DNA of 64,000 nucleotides from assembly GCF_013141775.1 (NCBI RefSeq), contig NZ_WHOB01000086.1, forward strand, positions 1-64,000. Direction: 5' to 3'. The translations under genes and the position numbers were made by a program. The notes below the pieces were generated by a model. The model was given only the letters and a program-made list of their open reading frames with translations. It had not been told where the DNA came from and did not search any database. This document shows positions 35,568 through 44,110 of this stretch, piece after piece (within the stretch, counting starts at the first letter, position 1; every line of letters starts with the position of its first letter). Source of the stretch: Paenibacillus phytohabitans. Lineage in GTDB: Bacteria; Bacillota; Bacilli; Paenibacillales; Paenibacillaceae.

Positions 35568-35643
35568 TCTGCGTTGCATAGATGATGTGCCGTGTGGGGA
35601 AATTATCAGCGATAAACCACAACCACAGAGGAGGCATACCATC

Positions 35644-36099
35644 TTGAACAAGCTGATTACAAGCCTTGCATGCGGCACAGTACTTTCCATGAGTCTGCTC
35701 GGAGCCGGTTACACATCTGCTGCGGCTGGCACGACAGGGATGGGCGGAACGGCACCCGTTACCAACAGCACAACATCGGATACCCGGATGGGCACTATGG
35801 GCAACATGGGTGACATGGATGGCCGGAGCACACAAATGATGAACGGCCGGGGCAATACCATGATGAACCAGACGACAGGCACCATGCATAAGAATGAGAC
35901 GATCATGAAGGATAAAATCCGTACCGGAGACAACAGCTCTGTCTCTCCGCTGAATAACAGCACTCCAACCGGCATCTACCGGGCACAGAGCACCACAGGC
36001 GATAACGATAACGGCTCTAACTGGGGCTGGCTCGGCCTGCTCGGACTTCTGGGGCTGGTCGGTATGCGCAGCAGAAGCGGCGAGCGCGAACGCCACTAA
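35644..36099 (+). CDS. WGxxGxxG-CTERM surface protein
   Basis: TTG 35644 follows GGAGG. The 151-aa product has a signal peptide (cleavage near TSAAA), a low-complexity Met/Gly/Thr/Asn-rich middle with repeated MGxMGxM and MMN words, and the C-terminal sorting-type motif NWGWLGLLGLLGLVGMRSR followed by a charged end. This Trp-Gly motif plus helix plus basic tail is the WGxxGxxG-CTERM signature known in Bacillales. Role of the protein is unknown. Confidence 0.8.
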   Translation: MNKLITSLACGTVLSMSLLGAGYTSAAAGTTGMGGTAPVTNSTTSDTRMGTMGNMGDMDGRSTQMMNGRGNTMMNQTTGTMHKNETIMKDKIRTGDNSSVSPLNNSTPTGIYRAQSTTGDNDNGSNWGWLGLLGLLGLVGMRSRSGERERH

Positions 36100-36120
36100 A
36101 CAGGGTAGTAACAGCAAAGG

Positions 36121-36153
36121 GCCCGCATCAGTTTCGGCTGCTCGGGCTGTTTG
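36121..36153 (+). terminator. Probable terminator after the WGxxGxxG gene
   Basis: GCCCG and CGGGC enclose an inner CAG/CTG pair, followed by TGTTTGT; the T-tract is imperfect. Confidence 0.5.
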
Positions 36154-36248
36154 TCTGGATACAGGAAAATTTAATGGTAATTATTTATTGCGTATCCCCA
36201 TAATACGTGATATTATATTTCTTGTCGCGTTAACCACGCACATAACAT

Positions 36249-36334
36249 GCCGGGGTGGCGGAACAGGCAGACGCACAGGACTTAAAATCCTGCGGTACGT
36301 GAGTACCGTACGGGTTCGACCCCCGTCCTCGGCA
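36249..36334 (+). tRNA. tRNA-Leu(UAA)
   Basis: An 86-nt class II tRNA with a long variable arm (GGTACGTGAGTACC), anticodon loop CTTAAAA (anticodon TAA), GGGTTCGACCCCC T arm, and acceptor GCCGGGG against CCTCGGC. CCA is not encoded. Its 3' part is repeated at 44000 and 58835, making it the probable integration target. Confidence 0.93.
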
Positions 36335-36337
36335 TCC
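36276..36337 (+). other. Putative attachment site (attL) in tRNA-Leu
   Basis: This 62-bp segment from the anticodon stem to three bases past the tRNA end matches 44000-44061 at 57 of 62 positions by my count. The intact tRNA lies on this side, as expected for integration into a tRNA 3' end. Confidence 0.7.
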
Positions 36338-36349
36338 ATAGTAACAATG

Positions 36350-36384
36350 AAAGGGCACATTCAGTTGAATGAGCCCTTTTTTTT
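36350..36384 (+). terminator. Terminator after tRNA-Leu
   Basis: AAGGGC-A-CATTCA and TGAATG-A-GCCCTT form a strong stem, followed by eight T. Confidence 0.88.
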
Positions 36385-36426
36385 GTATCCCGGTTAGAAA
36401 AAGGATATTGTAATTAAAAGATCGAA

Positions 36427-36717
36427 TTAACCCTGTGATGAAATTTGTAGTTCATTGAAGAGATAGAGTGCATCTTTAAATCCCTGCAGATAAATGGAGC
36501 GTTCAAGAATAGCCTGAAGCGATATCTGAGTATCCTCATAGAGGAATGAAGCCTTTTGCAGATTCTCCGGGAGAACACTCCTAAGCTGCTGGAAGAACTC
36601 ATCGCTTTCCAATACGAGAAGCTTATAATTAGGATCGGTGTTGGACAGTTCGCGGTACATTCCTTCAAGCCGAATGCGGATCAGTGGGTCGGTTAAAGTT
36701 TCTAAAGATTCATACAA
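36427..36717 (-). CDS. hypothetical protein (96 aa), DUF6809-like pattern
   Basis: The minus-strand GGAGGTG at about 36723-36729 sets the start at TTG 36717. The product begins MYESLETLTDPLIRIRLEGM and ends YLQGFKDALYLFNELQ, a helical protein whose late GF-x-x-A block recalls the GFRLGxxLM end of the 58966 protein (DUF6809-like). It is divergent from an XRE regulator, the same arrangement as 58966/59471. The function is unknown. Confidence 0.6.
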   Translation of the reverse strand: MYESLETLTDPLIRIRLEGMYRELSNTDPNYKLLVLESDEFFQQLRSVLPENLQKASFLYEDTQISLQAILERSIYLQGFKDALYLFNELQISSQG

Positions 36718-36781
36718 ACTGGACACCTCCAAACCATTAACTTTATAAGGTCATTATATAACCCTGTGAGGTTAATTGTAA

Positions 36782-36796
36782 AGTTAAATTTTAACT
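36782..36796. promoter_or_regulatory. Palindromic operator candidate
   Basis: AGTTAAATTTTAACT is a perfect 15-bp palindrome midway between the divergent genes. Flanking TTTATAAGGTCA and CTATAAAGTCA blocks repeat part of the same composition. A site for the XRE regulator is likely. Confidence 0.55.
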
Positions 36797-36853
36797 CTAT
36801 AAAGTCAATCCGTTGTCTGCAATTATCATACATAATAGCTGGAGGGGAACTTC

Positions 36854-37066
36854 TTGTTGAAAAGCAATTTAAGAATTCTAATGGCTGAACATCAGATAGA
36901 CGACATTACCGAATTAATGGAGAAATCAGGACTAAGCCGAAATTCCATCAATAAGCTATACAGAGGAACCCAATTAGAGACTATTAAGCTGGAGACGTTA
37001 TTTAAGCTTTGTGATACTTTTCAATGTAAGCTGTCGGAATTGATTGAGTATAGCCCGGAAAAATAA
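36854..37066 (+). CDS. XRE/Cro-type small repressor
   Basis: This 70-aa protein is a single helix-turn-helix domain (ITELMEKSGLSRNSINKLYR at the HTH core) and ends at KLSELIEYSPEK, typical of the YozG/Cro-like family. GGAGGGG at 36841-36847 serves TTG 36854 or 36857. It is divergent from the 36427 gene and probably binds the palindrome between them. AT-rich composition marks the start of the island. Confidence 0.8.
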   Translation: MLKSNLRILMAEHQIDDITELMEKSGLSRNSINKLYRGTQLETIKLETLFKLCDTFQCKLSELIEYSPEK

Positions 37067-37263
37067 AGTGGTGTGAGGGAACTCTGAGTGAGTTTTCTTG
37101 AATTAAACCCCAAAATAATCATCTCCTGTCAGGGAATAAAGTGAAACAAGCGGAGTTGCTGACACCCTTCCAGTTGCACCATTTTCTAGAGCCCTTCATA
37201 GTATTCTTTAAGATTATATACTCTGAAGAATATTTCTTCGTTATATCTCTTATTAGATCGAAG

Positions 37264-37326
37264 TCATTTCTTTCTCTTAAGGACAGAAATCAGTTTCTTT
37301 AGTTCTTCATTGTTATGGTGATTCAT
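37264..37326 (-). CDS. possible 20-aa basic microprotein
   Basis: AGGAGGCG precedes ATG 37326 on the minus strand with good spacing. The product is MNHHNNEELKKLISVLKRKK, an amphipathic helix. Apart from this and the terminator at 37362, the stretch 37067-37596 holds no gene I can support. Confidence 0.35.
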   Translation of the reverse strand: MNHHNNEELKKLISVLKRKK

Positions 37327-37361
37327 AATAACGCCTCCTAATAATATTTGGGAGAAAGCAA

Positions 37362-37396
37362 AGAGCCAGACACGATTAAACGTGTCCGGCTTTTTC
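37362..37396 (+). terminator. Terminator upstream of the ATPase gene
   Basis: AGCCAGACACG pairs with CGTGTCCGGCT (one mismatch), followed by TTTTC. It insulates the ATPase operon from upstream transcription. Confidence 0.8.
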
Positions 37397-37596
37397 ATTA
37401 GTTTAGCCTCTCGCGAGGACTACCTATCAAGCATAGGTATCGGGAATATAATATAGAAATGGAACAACTCAGTTTGCTATTACACTGATTTAAACCAAGA
37501 GTGTAAATTATCAATTAAAAAAGGAAATTGCCGGAAGCCGTCGAATTTAGTACTTTGATCATTTGTGATATTTATCTTTAGAATGGTGGTGGCTGT

Positions 37597-40593
37597 GTGT
37601 TGGAATCTCCTCGAGTTAAAAATGTTTTAGATGACTTACTAAGAGGTAAGGAAATTAACCTAAGAGATAAGAAAATAGGCCCATATTCTAAAGATGGGAT
37701 AGTAGTCTTAAAATGTTTGAGGGATTTTTCTGAACGTGAGTTCATTGCTCCGTTTGGTCAAGATAAACTTGCAACCTTGATAAGAGTATTTAATCAGGCG
37801 CTCACAGAAGTCGTTATCTCAGAGGCTTCAGAAGATGTGCAACTTGATGAAGTATGTTCCTATAAGCTGGGGAAATTAAGAGCTTCCAACTTTAGAGGTC
37901 TTCAAATATTTAATGGCCCGGTGTTTGAATATAATTTTGATGGTAGAACTCAACTGATTTCTGGAAGCAATGGTACAGGTAAGTCATCAATCATGAATGC
38001 CATCGTCTGGCTATTTACTGGTAAATTATTATGGGATCGGACAGAACCGAGCATAGCTCCAGTAATATCTTTGTATGAAAAAAAAGAGACTAACTTAGAA
38101 GTCAATACCATAGGAAGAGTGTGGCCCTCTGAATGCGCATTACCATCTGTTGAACACGCAATCAAGAATATGCAGAGTTATAATTGCTGGGTTGAAGTTG
38201 AACTGATTCCAAGTTCGGGAGGAGACGCAGTAATTATTAGAAGAGATTTAACAGGAGCTAAGAAGTCAAAATTGTCTAACATGCCGATTTTGGACGATCT
38301 ATCAATTGATTTGTCCCTTATAATGCCAGCAAAAGTGAATCATATTCAATTTACGGCTGATTCTGATCTTGCACAAATTTTTTTAAATGTAAGTGGACTA
38401 GATTCAATGAATTACATTGGTATCTACGCAAAAGAAATGCAGAAAGCTTGTACAAGGTATATCACCCAAAAATCACTAGAAATAGGCTGGATTGATCAAA
38501 AAAATCGAGTTCTAGGTGAAAAAATATCATCCAGAATTCCCAATGATATTAAAGATGAATACGCTTCAATAGGTACTACGGGAGAATTAAAGGATAGAAT
38601 TAATCAGAAACAAGAATGGTTAACCAAACAGGCCAATGAAAGGCTGATTAAGCTTAAGGAAGTATTAAAGCTTAAGGAGATTGAAGACTTTAATGTAAAT
38701 GATACATTTACTCAAAGGCTACTAACAAAAATCATTGCTGCCCATGAAGCAATCACTCAAAGCTCTATTACAGAATGGAGTATAATAAAGGATTTCTCAA
38801 AATCAATACAGAGTTATAGTGCATCTGAAATTATTGAATTCAGTACAGTAATTACTGAAACAACCGAGCAATTATTGCTGGCTCTTATTTGGTACGAAAA
38901 AAAGCAAGAAATAAAAAAGTTAGAGTTAATGTTGCAAGCTGTTAAACTGATTCCTATTGATTCTGATTTATCAAACTGTCCACTTTGCGAAAGCATTTTA
39001 GAAGATACTAATTCTGTAAAAGCAGAACTAATTGCATTGAAAAATTTGGAAGACGAGGCTAGCCTTAATATAGTTGAAATTATCAAGCGTTGTTGTAATC
39101 GTTTAAAAAGTAAAGTACCACACTCATTACATGTGGTAAATACGTCCGATTTTGTACAGAATTTCACAAAAGATGTTAATGCGTTCATATATCGTTTTTT
39201 AAACAATGGATTGGATGAACTTAAAGCAAATCTAGAACCTAAAATCAATGCGTTAGTCAGCTCAGTGAATTTTAAAGAATATTTGAATGAAGATATAGAA
39301 AGAACCATTAATAAGTTGGGAATCAATGATATTCACTGTATATTAGATGATTATACTATCCTAGCTAATGAATATCTTGATAAAATCACTGTACTAAATT
39401 GGATTAACACTAACTTCGATTCGTTTAAAACGGACATCGATAATACCTTAGGATATGGTAATGCTCCTCATTCCGATTCATTGATTCATATTCTGACGGT
39501 TTGTAAAGATATTGTTTTATCTATCAAACCCCTACAAGATGCTTGTTTGGAGATGGAGGAGTATAAAAATAATCTTATACTTAAGGAAAAACTATGTAAT
39601 GAGCATCAAATTATAGAACGAATTAAGCAAGCGCTAATAGAACTAGAGTCACAGAAAGAATTGGCTGATAATTTGTTAGCTGACGATTTAGACAAGGTTA
39701 TTTCTCGAATTCAAATAATCTATGGAGAGTTGTACGGGACCGATGAATTCCCTTTAAAAATAATAGAACCTGTAAGATCAGGTCGTCAAATTGATATGAA
39801 ATTTTTAGTAGAGCACAGAGGAATACTAGTAGAGGCTGCACCATTAATTAATGCTTCTCGTATAAGAGCACTATTATGGGCATATATATTTGCTATGTCA
39901 GAGATAAGAAGTGAAAGCACAAAAAGGACTTGGTTAAACTTTACTTTATTAGATGATCCATTAACTTCACTTGATGAAGGGCATAGGACTAGGTTTGCTA
40001 GACGAGTATTTGATACCCAAAGAAAAAATCAATTTATTATAACCTCTCATGACCCGGATTGGCCAAGACACATGAAGCAATATGGAGTAAATCCTCAAAT
40101 TCAGCGTATTAAGTCTTTGAGCATAGTAAGAGATGTTATTGATATCAAGGGTTGGAAAGCAGAAGTTGATATAGATTTGAAATCATGGAACGAAGATAAG
40201 AAAGATGAGCAATTGGCAAAAAGGTTCGTCGAATCAGTAAGAGTTTGGATTGAAGATGAGCTCAAGGATATTCTTGTTTATGCTCCAACCTCACCAAAAG
40301 TGGACGATAATTTAGATGGTTTAATGAAAAAGTTAAATGATGCAATCAGTAGAGTTAACTTTTATAAATCTGCTTATTATCGGGAACTCTATACAGAGTT
40401 GAAGAAACTTCCAAAAGATATACATAACGCTCATCACGGAGGAGCTTTGCGTAGTAGAATTTATTGTGATGAAGCTGATATCATTTCACAAAGCTATACG
40501 AAAATATCGTCCTTTTTAGATCTGTGCTGGGATGATTTTAGAAGTAAAATCTACACTGTTTCAAAATCAGATTTAAATCCTTTAAGCATATAA
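37597..40593 (+). CDS. Rad50/SMC-like ATPase with single CxxC hook, candidate defence protein
   Basis: This 998-aa protein has about 95 residues of its own, then an ABC-type head with Walker A GSNGTGKSS (123-131). Two long coiled-coil arms meet at CPLC (461-464), a Rad50-like zinc hook. The C-terminal head has Walker B LLDDPLTSLD (Asp786-Asp787, where Glu is usual) and the H-loop ITSHDP (His818). The ABC signature region (NASRIRALLWAYIFA) lacks LSGGQ. A 170-aa tail carries IHNAHHGG (His943-His947). RloC, Lamassu LmuB and Wadjet JetC share this plan, but I see no close match. It is AT-rich, lies in the tRNA-Leu island and is followed 33 bases later by a GIY-YIG-type gene. Confidence 0.8.
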   Translation: MLESPRVKNVLDDLLRGKEINLRDKKIGPYSKDGIVVLKCLRDFSEREFIAPFGQDKLATLIRVFNQALTEVVISEASEDVQLDEVCSYKLGKLRASNFRGLQIFNGPVFEYNFDGRTQLISGSNGTGKSSIMNAIVWLFTGKLLWDRTEPSIAPVISLYEKKETNLEVNTIGRVWPSECALPSVEHAIKNMQSYNCWVEVELIPSSGGDAVIIRRDLTGAKKSKLSNMPILDDLSIDLSLIMPAKVNHIQFTADSDLAQIFLNVSGLDSMNYIGIYAKEMQKACTRYITQKSLEIGWIDQKNRVLGEKISSRIPNDIKDEYASIGTTGELKDRINQKQEWLTKQANERLIKLKEVLKLKEIEDFNVNDTFTQRLLTKIIAAHEAITQSSITEWSIIKDFSKSIQSYSASEIIEFSTVITETTEQLLLALIWYEKKQEIKKLELMLQAVKLIPIDSDLSNCPLCESILEDTNSVKAELIALKNLEDEASLNIVEIIKRCCNRLKSKVPHSLHVVNTSDFVQNFTKDVNAFIYRFLNNGLDELKANLEPKINALVSSVNFKEYLNEDIERTINKLGINDIHCILDDYTILANEYLDKITVLNWINTNFDSFKTDIDNTLGYGNAPHSDSLIHILTVCKDIVLSIKPLQDACLEMEEYKNNLILKEKLCNEHQIIERIKQALIELESQKELADNLLADDLDKVISRIQIIYGELYGTDEFPLKIIEPVRSGRQIDMKFLVEHRGILVEAAPLINASRIRALLWAYIFAMSEIRSESTKRTWLNFTLLDDPLTSLDEGHRTRFARRVFDTQRKNQFIITSHDPDWPRHMKQYGVNPQIQRIKSLSIVRDVIDIKGWKAEVDIDLKSWNEDKKDEQLAKRFVESVRVWIEDELKDILVYAPTSPKVDDNLDGLMKKLNDAISRVNFYKSAYYRELYTELKKLPKDIHNAHHGGALRSRIYCDEADIISQSYTKISSFLDLCWDDFRSKIYTVSKSDLNPLSI

Positions 40594-40626
40594 AAATTAA
40601 TCATAAAGTTTATTGGAGAGGGAGAA

Positions 40627-41316
40627 ATGTTCCAGGATAAATCATTAGATGAAACCCTTAAAATTATACAGGAAGGGCTTTGGCATTTGAAAGACACTAC
40701 TTCGATGATAGCTTTAGAGCATCTAGATGCAATAGCAAAAAATTATGAGTTTACACTAGCAGATTCTCTTCAAAGTATCGAAAATATATTGAATTTCAAT
40801 GATTGCACAGGTATTTATTATTTTGAGGCAAAATTTAATAATCTTTATGCTAAATGGTTGATAGAACAAGGAGAGCAGTACTATAACTTAATTGAACGTA
40901 GAGAAAAGTTTTTCTTTTACATCCAGGAGATTTGGTTTGAAAATAGAAGCGGTAATACACCCCGGCTTTCGGTGAAAAGGTTCATGAAACATTTTGTGGC
41001 GCGTAAAGGCGGAAAAAACCTTTTTTTAGATGGGTGGATTCCTCTATATATCGGAAAAGCACGAAACGATAGTTTTTCCTCGAATAAAGGGATAAGGTAT
41101 AGAATTATTGAGCATATCTATGCAGATTATAGGACAACTTCCGATCAACTCTACAGTATGCGGTTAAATGACTTGAACAGTACTTTCAAGGATGTTGATT
41201 TTAGAGTTTCTTATGTTGAATTGGATAAATTTGAAGAAGATTATTTATACCATCTTGTTTATTTTATTGAGAAAGAACTACGGTATAGAATAAAGCCCAT
41301 TATAGGTAAACAATAA
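40627..41316 (+). CDS. GIY-YIG-type nuclease, partner of the SMC-like ATPase
   Basis: In this 229-aa protein GIYYF lies at residues 62-66 and YIGKAR at 141-146, followed by R157/R159 and H163 (IRYRIIEH) and a late Glu (FIEKELRYRIKPIIGKQ). These are the GIY, YIG, Arg, His and Glu positions of GIY-YIG endonucleases, although the segment between GIY and YIG is about 75 residues, far longer than usual. Eco29kI-type enzymes also have an insert there. GGAGAGGGAG lies directly upstream. Co-transcription with the ATPase gene suggests an effector nuclease controlled by it. Confidence 0.65.
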   Translation: MFQDKSLDETLKIIQEGLWHLKDTTSMIALEHLDAIAKNYEFTLADSLQSIENILNFNDCTGIYYFEAKFNNLYAKWLIEQGEQYYNLIERREKFFFYIQEIWFENRSGNTPRLSVKRFMKHFVARKGGKNLFLDGWIPLYIGKARNDSFSSNKGIRYRIIEHIYADYRTTSDQLYSMRLNDLNSTFKDVDFRVSYVELDKFEEDYLYHLVYFIEKELRYRIKPIIGKQ

Positions 41317-41662
41317 AACTGGCTTTTTTGTCACATTTCTAACTAGTTCAAGAGCACAGGGATAATCGAACGTAGGAATTAAAAATTTACTTGGAGCGGC
41401 ACAGAATAAGACATCCATGTGAAAGATGGAGAGTCGAAAACGAAGCGTTAATTCTTGAGGATTGGCTATATAACCATTGGTAGGTTGATTCTGTACTTGA
41501 AACACCGTTATATGTAATTTCAATAACGCAACTATGTAAAGCTTGCATGATTGGAGCGTTAGAAATAATTATGAATGATCGCATTGAGCTTCTAAAACTT
41601 GATTGTTAAAATCAAGAAACTACGTTAAAAGGTACAACTACAGAAAAAAATGGGGTGTTATT
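41317..41662. other. 346-bp stretch without a recognisable gene
   Basis: Minus-strand frames (41278-41584) give two overlapping short products in different frames without ribosome binding sites. They might be a decayed gene, but I recognise nothing. No hairpin terminator separates the two ATPase units. Confidence 0.4.
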
Positions 41663-42805
41663 TTGAGTAAAATTATTATTAAAAGACTTTATATTAACCC
41701 GCAACTTACAATAAATTTTAACGAGGGACAAAACTATATTATCGGATTAAATGGTTCAGGTAAAACAACTTTGTTTAACTTGATTCAATATTTATTAGGT
41801 CTGAAAGGTAACTTTACGAGATTAATAAATTACTTGTCACTCGATTCCCCTTATTTGGAATGCAAGTTTAAAGATAAGTGTGTGCGTATTTCGAGAAAAT
41901 TACCTTCTAATATGATTTTTTTTGAAGGGGATATACATAGGCAAGCCCGAGCAAACTCAATTGAGCTAAATCAAATATATACTGAATTAATGAATATAAA
42001 ATTTGTTTCACCATTTAATGAACTTGCTACGCTTGATATATTGGGACATTCTTTTTATGCTGAACTGGATATTAAAGGGAATAGCAGAGAGAAGCAGGAC
42101 ACATACCATAAGATTGTTGGCTATAATTCAGAATACCTAGACTCAATAGAAAAGGATATCAAAACAATAGAAAATGAAGTAGCATTTGATAACCATGGAT
42201 TGAAATTGGTTGAGAAATACAAAAACGGCGTAGAGAATTCCATAGCAAAAATCATTGAAGATAATACAATAAACAAGTTGAACGACATAATAAGTTTTGA
42301 ATATAAAAAAATTAAAGAAAAAATAATTGAAAATAATAATTTAATGGAGAGAGCACGTACTATTTTAATACAAGAAAAGGAATTTAGCGAAGAGTTCATC
42401 AATGAACAATTATCAATTATTGATGCTTTTTTTTACCATACAATAAATCATTTAACCAAACGGAATGAGAATTTCTATGATTTTAAAGATGTCATGAAGC
42501 AAAGGAATTTTAATTCCTTTTCATATGGGTACAAGAATATCATCCTTTTCGTTTTAAGGTTAACCTTTTGTAGGGATTTGAAAGATTTAAAATATAATAA
42601 TGGTGCGGGAATACTAGTAACAGATGATTTACTTTCTGTAAATGATGCTGATTCTTCTTTAGGAGTTACTGAAAAAATTACTGAAGTTGTGAATGATGGT
42701 GCGCTCCAATATATCAGTTTCAGCCGCTATAATAGCTATATTCCCAAGGAGCATGTGGTTTTTGAGATTTCTGGCATACAAGGAGGAGGTATCTTTGAAA
42801 GATAA
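41663..42805 (+). CDS. RecF/OLD-like ABC ATPase, second candidate defence unit
   Basis: This 380-aa protein has Walker A GLNGSGKTT at residues 28-36, a central helical region (about 150-270) short enough for a stub rather than a long coiled coil, and a late Walker B-like VTDDLLS (Asp321-Asp322) without an obvious LSGGQ. The start is TTG 41663 behind GGGGTGT; an upstream frame has no site. The last 11 bases overlap the downstream membrane-protein gene, so the two products are very likely made together. ATPase plus membrane protein is a common abortive-defence layout; no known family is assigned. Confidence 0.7.
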   Translation: MSKIIIKRLYINPQLTINFNEGQNYIIGLNGSGKTTLFNLIQYLLGLKGNFTRLINYLSLDSPYLECKFKDKCVRISRKLPSNMIFFEGDIHRQARANSIELNQIYTELMNIKFVSPFNELATLDILGHSFYAELDIKGNSREKQDTYHKIVGYNSEYLDSIEKDIKTIENEVAFDNHGLKLVEKYKNGVENSIAKIIEDNTINKLNDIISFEYKKIKEKIIENNNLMERARTILIQEKEFSEEFINEQLSIIDAFFYHTINHLTKRNENFYDFKDVMKQRNFNSFSYGYKNIILFVLRLTFCRDLKDLKYNNGAGILVTDDLLSVNDADSSLGVTEKITEVVNDGALQYISFSRYNSYIPKEHVVFEISGIQGGGIFER

Positions 42806-43562
42806 AAGTAAACTTTCTGTGATAGTTGCTATTATTAGTTCCTTCATATCTTTATTAGTATTATTATTTGGTAATAATATATACGATAGATTAAATAATA
42901 ACTCTACGTTAATAATTGAAACTAGTAAGACCAACCAATTTTTACCTGACGAGCTACTCGGAATAATGAATGATAATACTCTCAAGAACAATAATAGGCC
43001 ATCTGCTGATTCATTAAGAGTCATAAAAATTAAAAATAAAGGAATTTCTTCAAAAAATTTAAGAATCCAGTTAGATTTAGATGGTTCAATATTCGATTAT
43101 AAAATTGAAAGTACTGAATCAATTAAAGACAGCAGCATTAGCGCTAACTCAACAGTAATTGTTAATATGGATAGGTTATCTCAAAATGCTTCTATAGAAT
43201 TAATAATATGGTTTCATGAAGATTATAAAAATTTCTATGCCTCTTATTCCGATGACATTTCGAGTAATAAAATTCCATATAACGAGAATAAAAATACAAC
43301 TAAAAAGTCAATTATTATCATAATTTTAGTTGTAATACTTATTGAGTCTGTATTATTTATAATTAATTCACTTAGACGAATGAATATAGCTAAAAAAGAA
43401 CGAGAAAAGACTGAACTTCTAGACTATGTTTTAACTGGAATCAACAATAGCTTTTCAGAAGAAGATACAACAATTAGTGAATCTGAAAGTAAATCACCTA
43501 GTCCATCAGAAAAAGACCACGCATTGGAAAGATTAAGTGAATTAATAGAGAAAAAAAGCTAA
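42795..43562 (+). CDS. two-helix membrane protein coupled to the ATPase
   Basis: TTG 42795 is preceded by AGGAGGAGG at 42781-42789. The 255-aa product has a transmembrane helix at about 7-26, an extracytoplasmic domain of about 140 residues with beta-rich segments (LRVIKIKNKGISSKNLRIQL, IELIIWFHEDYKNFYASY), a second helix at about 172-193, and an acidic Ser-rich cytoplasmic tail ending LERLSELIEKKS. Only two genes form this unit. An effector or anchor role is inferred from the overlap; no domain is recognised. Confidence 0.65.
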   Translation: MKDKSKLSVIVAIISSFISLLVLLFGNNIYDRLNNNSTLIIETSKTNQFLPDELLGIMNDNTLKNNNRPSADSLRVIKIKNKGISSKNLRIQLDLDGSIFDYKIESTESIKDSSISANSTVIVNMDRLSQNASIELIIWFHEDYKNFYASYSDDISSNKIPYNENKNTTKKSIIIIILVVILIESVLFIINSLRRMNIAKKEREKTELLDYVLTGINNSFSEEDTTISESESKSPSPSEKDHALERLSELIEKKS

Positions 43563-43850
43563 TCTTATTGGATTAGTAGATTATGCTGGAGTCATTCCAG
43601 AATAGCCGTTCCCGCATAGAAAATGTTGCTTGAAGAAGCCATCATTCACAGGTACAAAGGTGGCATGAGCACATGCGAGGTCGCCAAGTTTATTGGTCTA
43701 CCAGAATCCCTTGTCCAGACTGGCTTTACAGTCGATGATTCGATACATAGAACAAGCTCAAAATACCGATTTGAAGATTCAGGGGCTCTATTTGATGTGA
43801 TTCAAACGAGGACATAAAAAAGAGTAGAAACATATAGCTCCTTCTCAATT

Positions 43851-43872
43851 ATTTGCTAACATATTTGCTAAC
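43851..43872. repeat. Direct repeat ATTTGCTAAC near the island end
   Basis: Two copies (43851-43860, 43863-43872) lie 130 bases before the tRNA fragment. Short direct repeats at this distance may be integrase arm sites, or a leftover of a lost integrase gene end; neither is proven. The surrounding 43563-43924 holds no convincing gene. Confidence 0.4.
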
Positions 43873-43924
43873 ACCGCTGCATATCCAAATCTCTGAACGC
43901 AGAGAGTGTGGAACACAAAAGAGT

Positions 43925-43953
43925 GCCTTTAACCCGCATGGTTAAAGGCTTTA
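43925..43953 (+). terminator. Terminator near the island end
   Basis: GCCTTTAACC, five bases and GGTTAAAGGC, followed by TTTAT. No intact gene precedes it directly. Confidence 0.7.
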
Positions 43954-43999
43954 TACTCGATCTTCCCGTAGTGTAGAAAATGGACTAAAAAGACCATTT

Positions 44000-44061
44000 C
44001 AGGACTTAAAATTCTGAGATACGTGAGTACCGTAAGGGTTCGACCCCCGTCCTCGACATCC
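44000..44061 (+). other. Partial tRNA-Leu copy, putative attachment site (attR)
   Basis: CAGGACTTAAAAT begins a 62-bp match to the 3' part of the tRNA-Leu at 36276-36337, with five mismatches that would spoil the anticodon stem. No 5' half is present, so it cannot make a tRNA. A poor hairpin and T-run follow at 44060-44082. Confidence 0.8.
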
Positions 44062-44110
44062 TTGATGAATAAGGTTTTTTTTGAAAAATCTTGCTTTCTG
44101 AAACAGCCTA

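Noticed and set aside
41317..41602. Retron-type non-coding RNA between the two ATPase units
   Set aside because: No reverse transcriptase gene is nearby and no paired a1/a2 repeats were seen.
43623..43817. 64-aa frame with HTH-like segment at the island end
   Set aside because: No ribosome binding site, and the second half lacks coding character; possibly a recombinase remnant but not supportable.
44000..44061. A second functional tRNA-Leu
   Set aside because: Only the 3' part is present, and mismatches break the anticodon stem.
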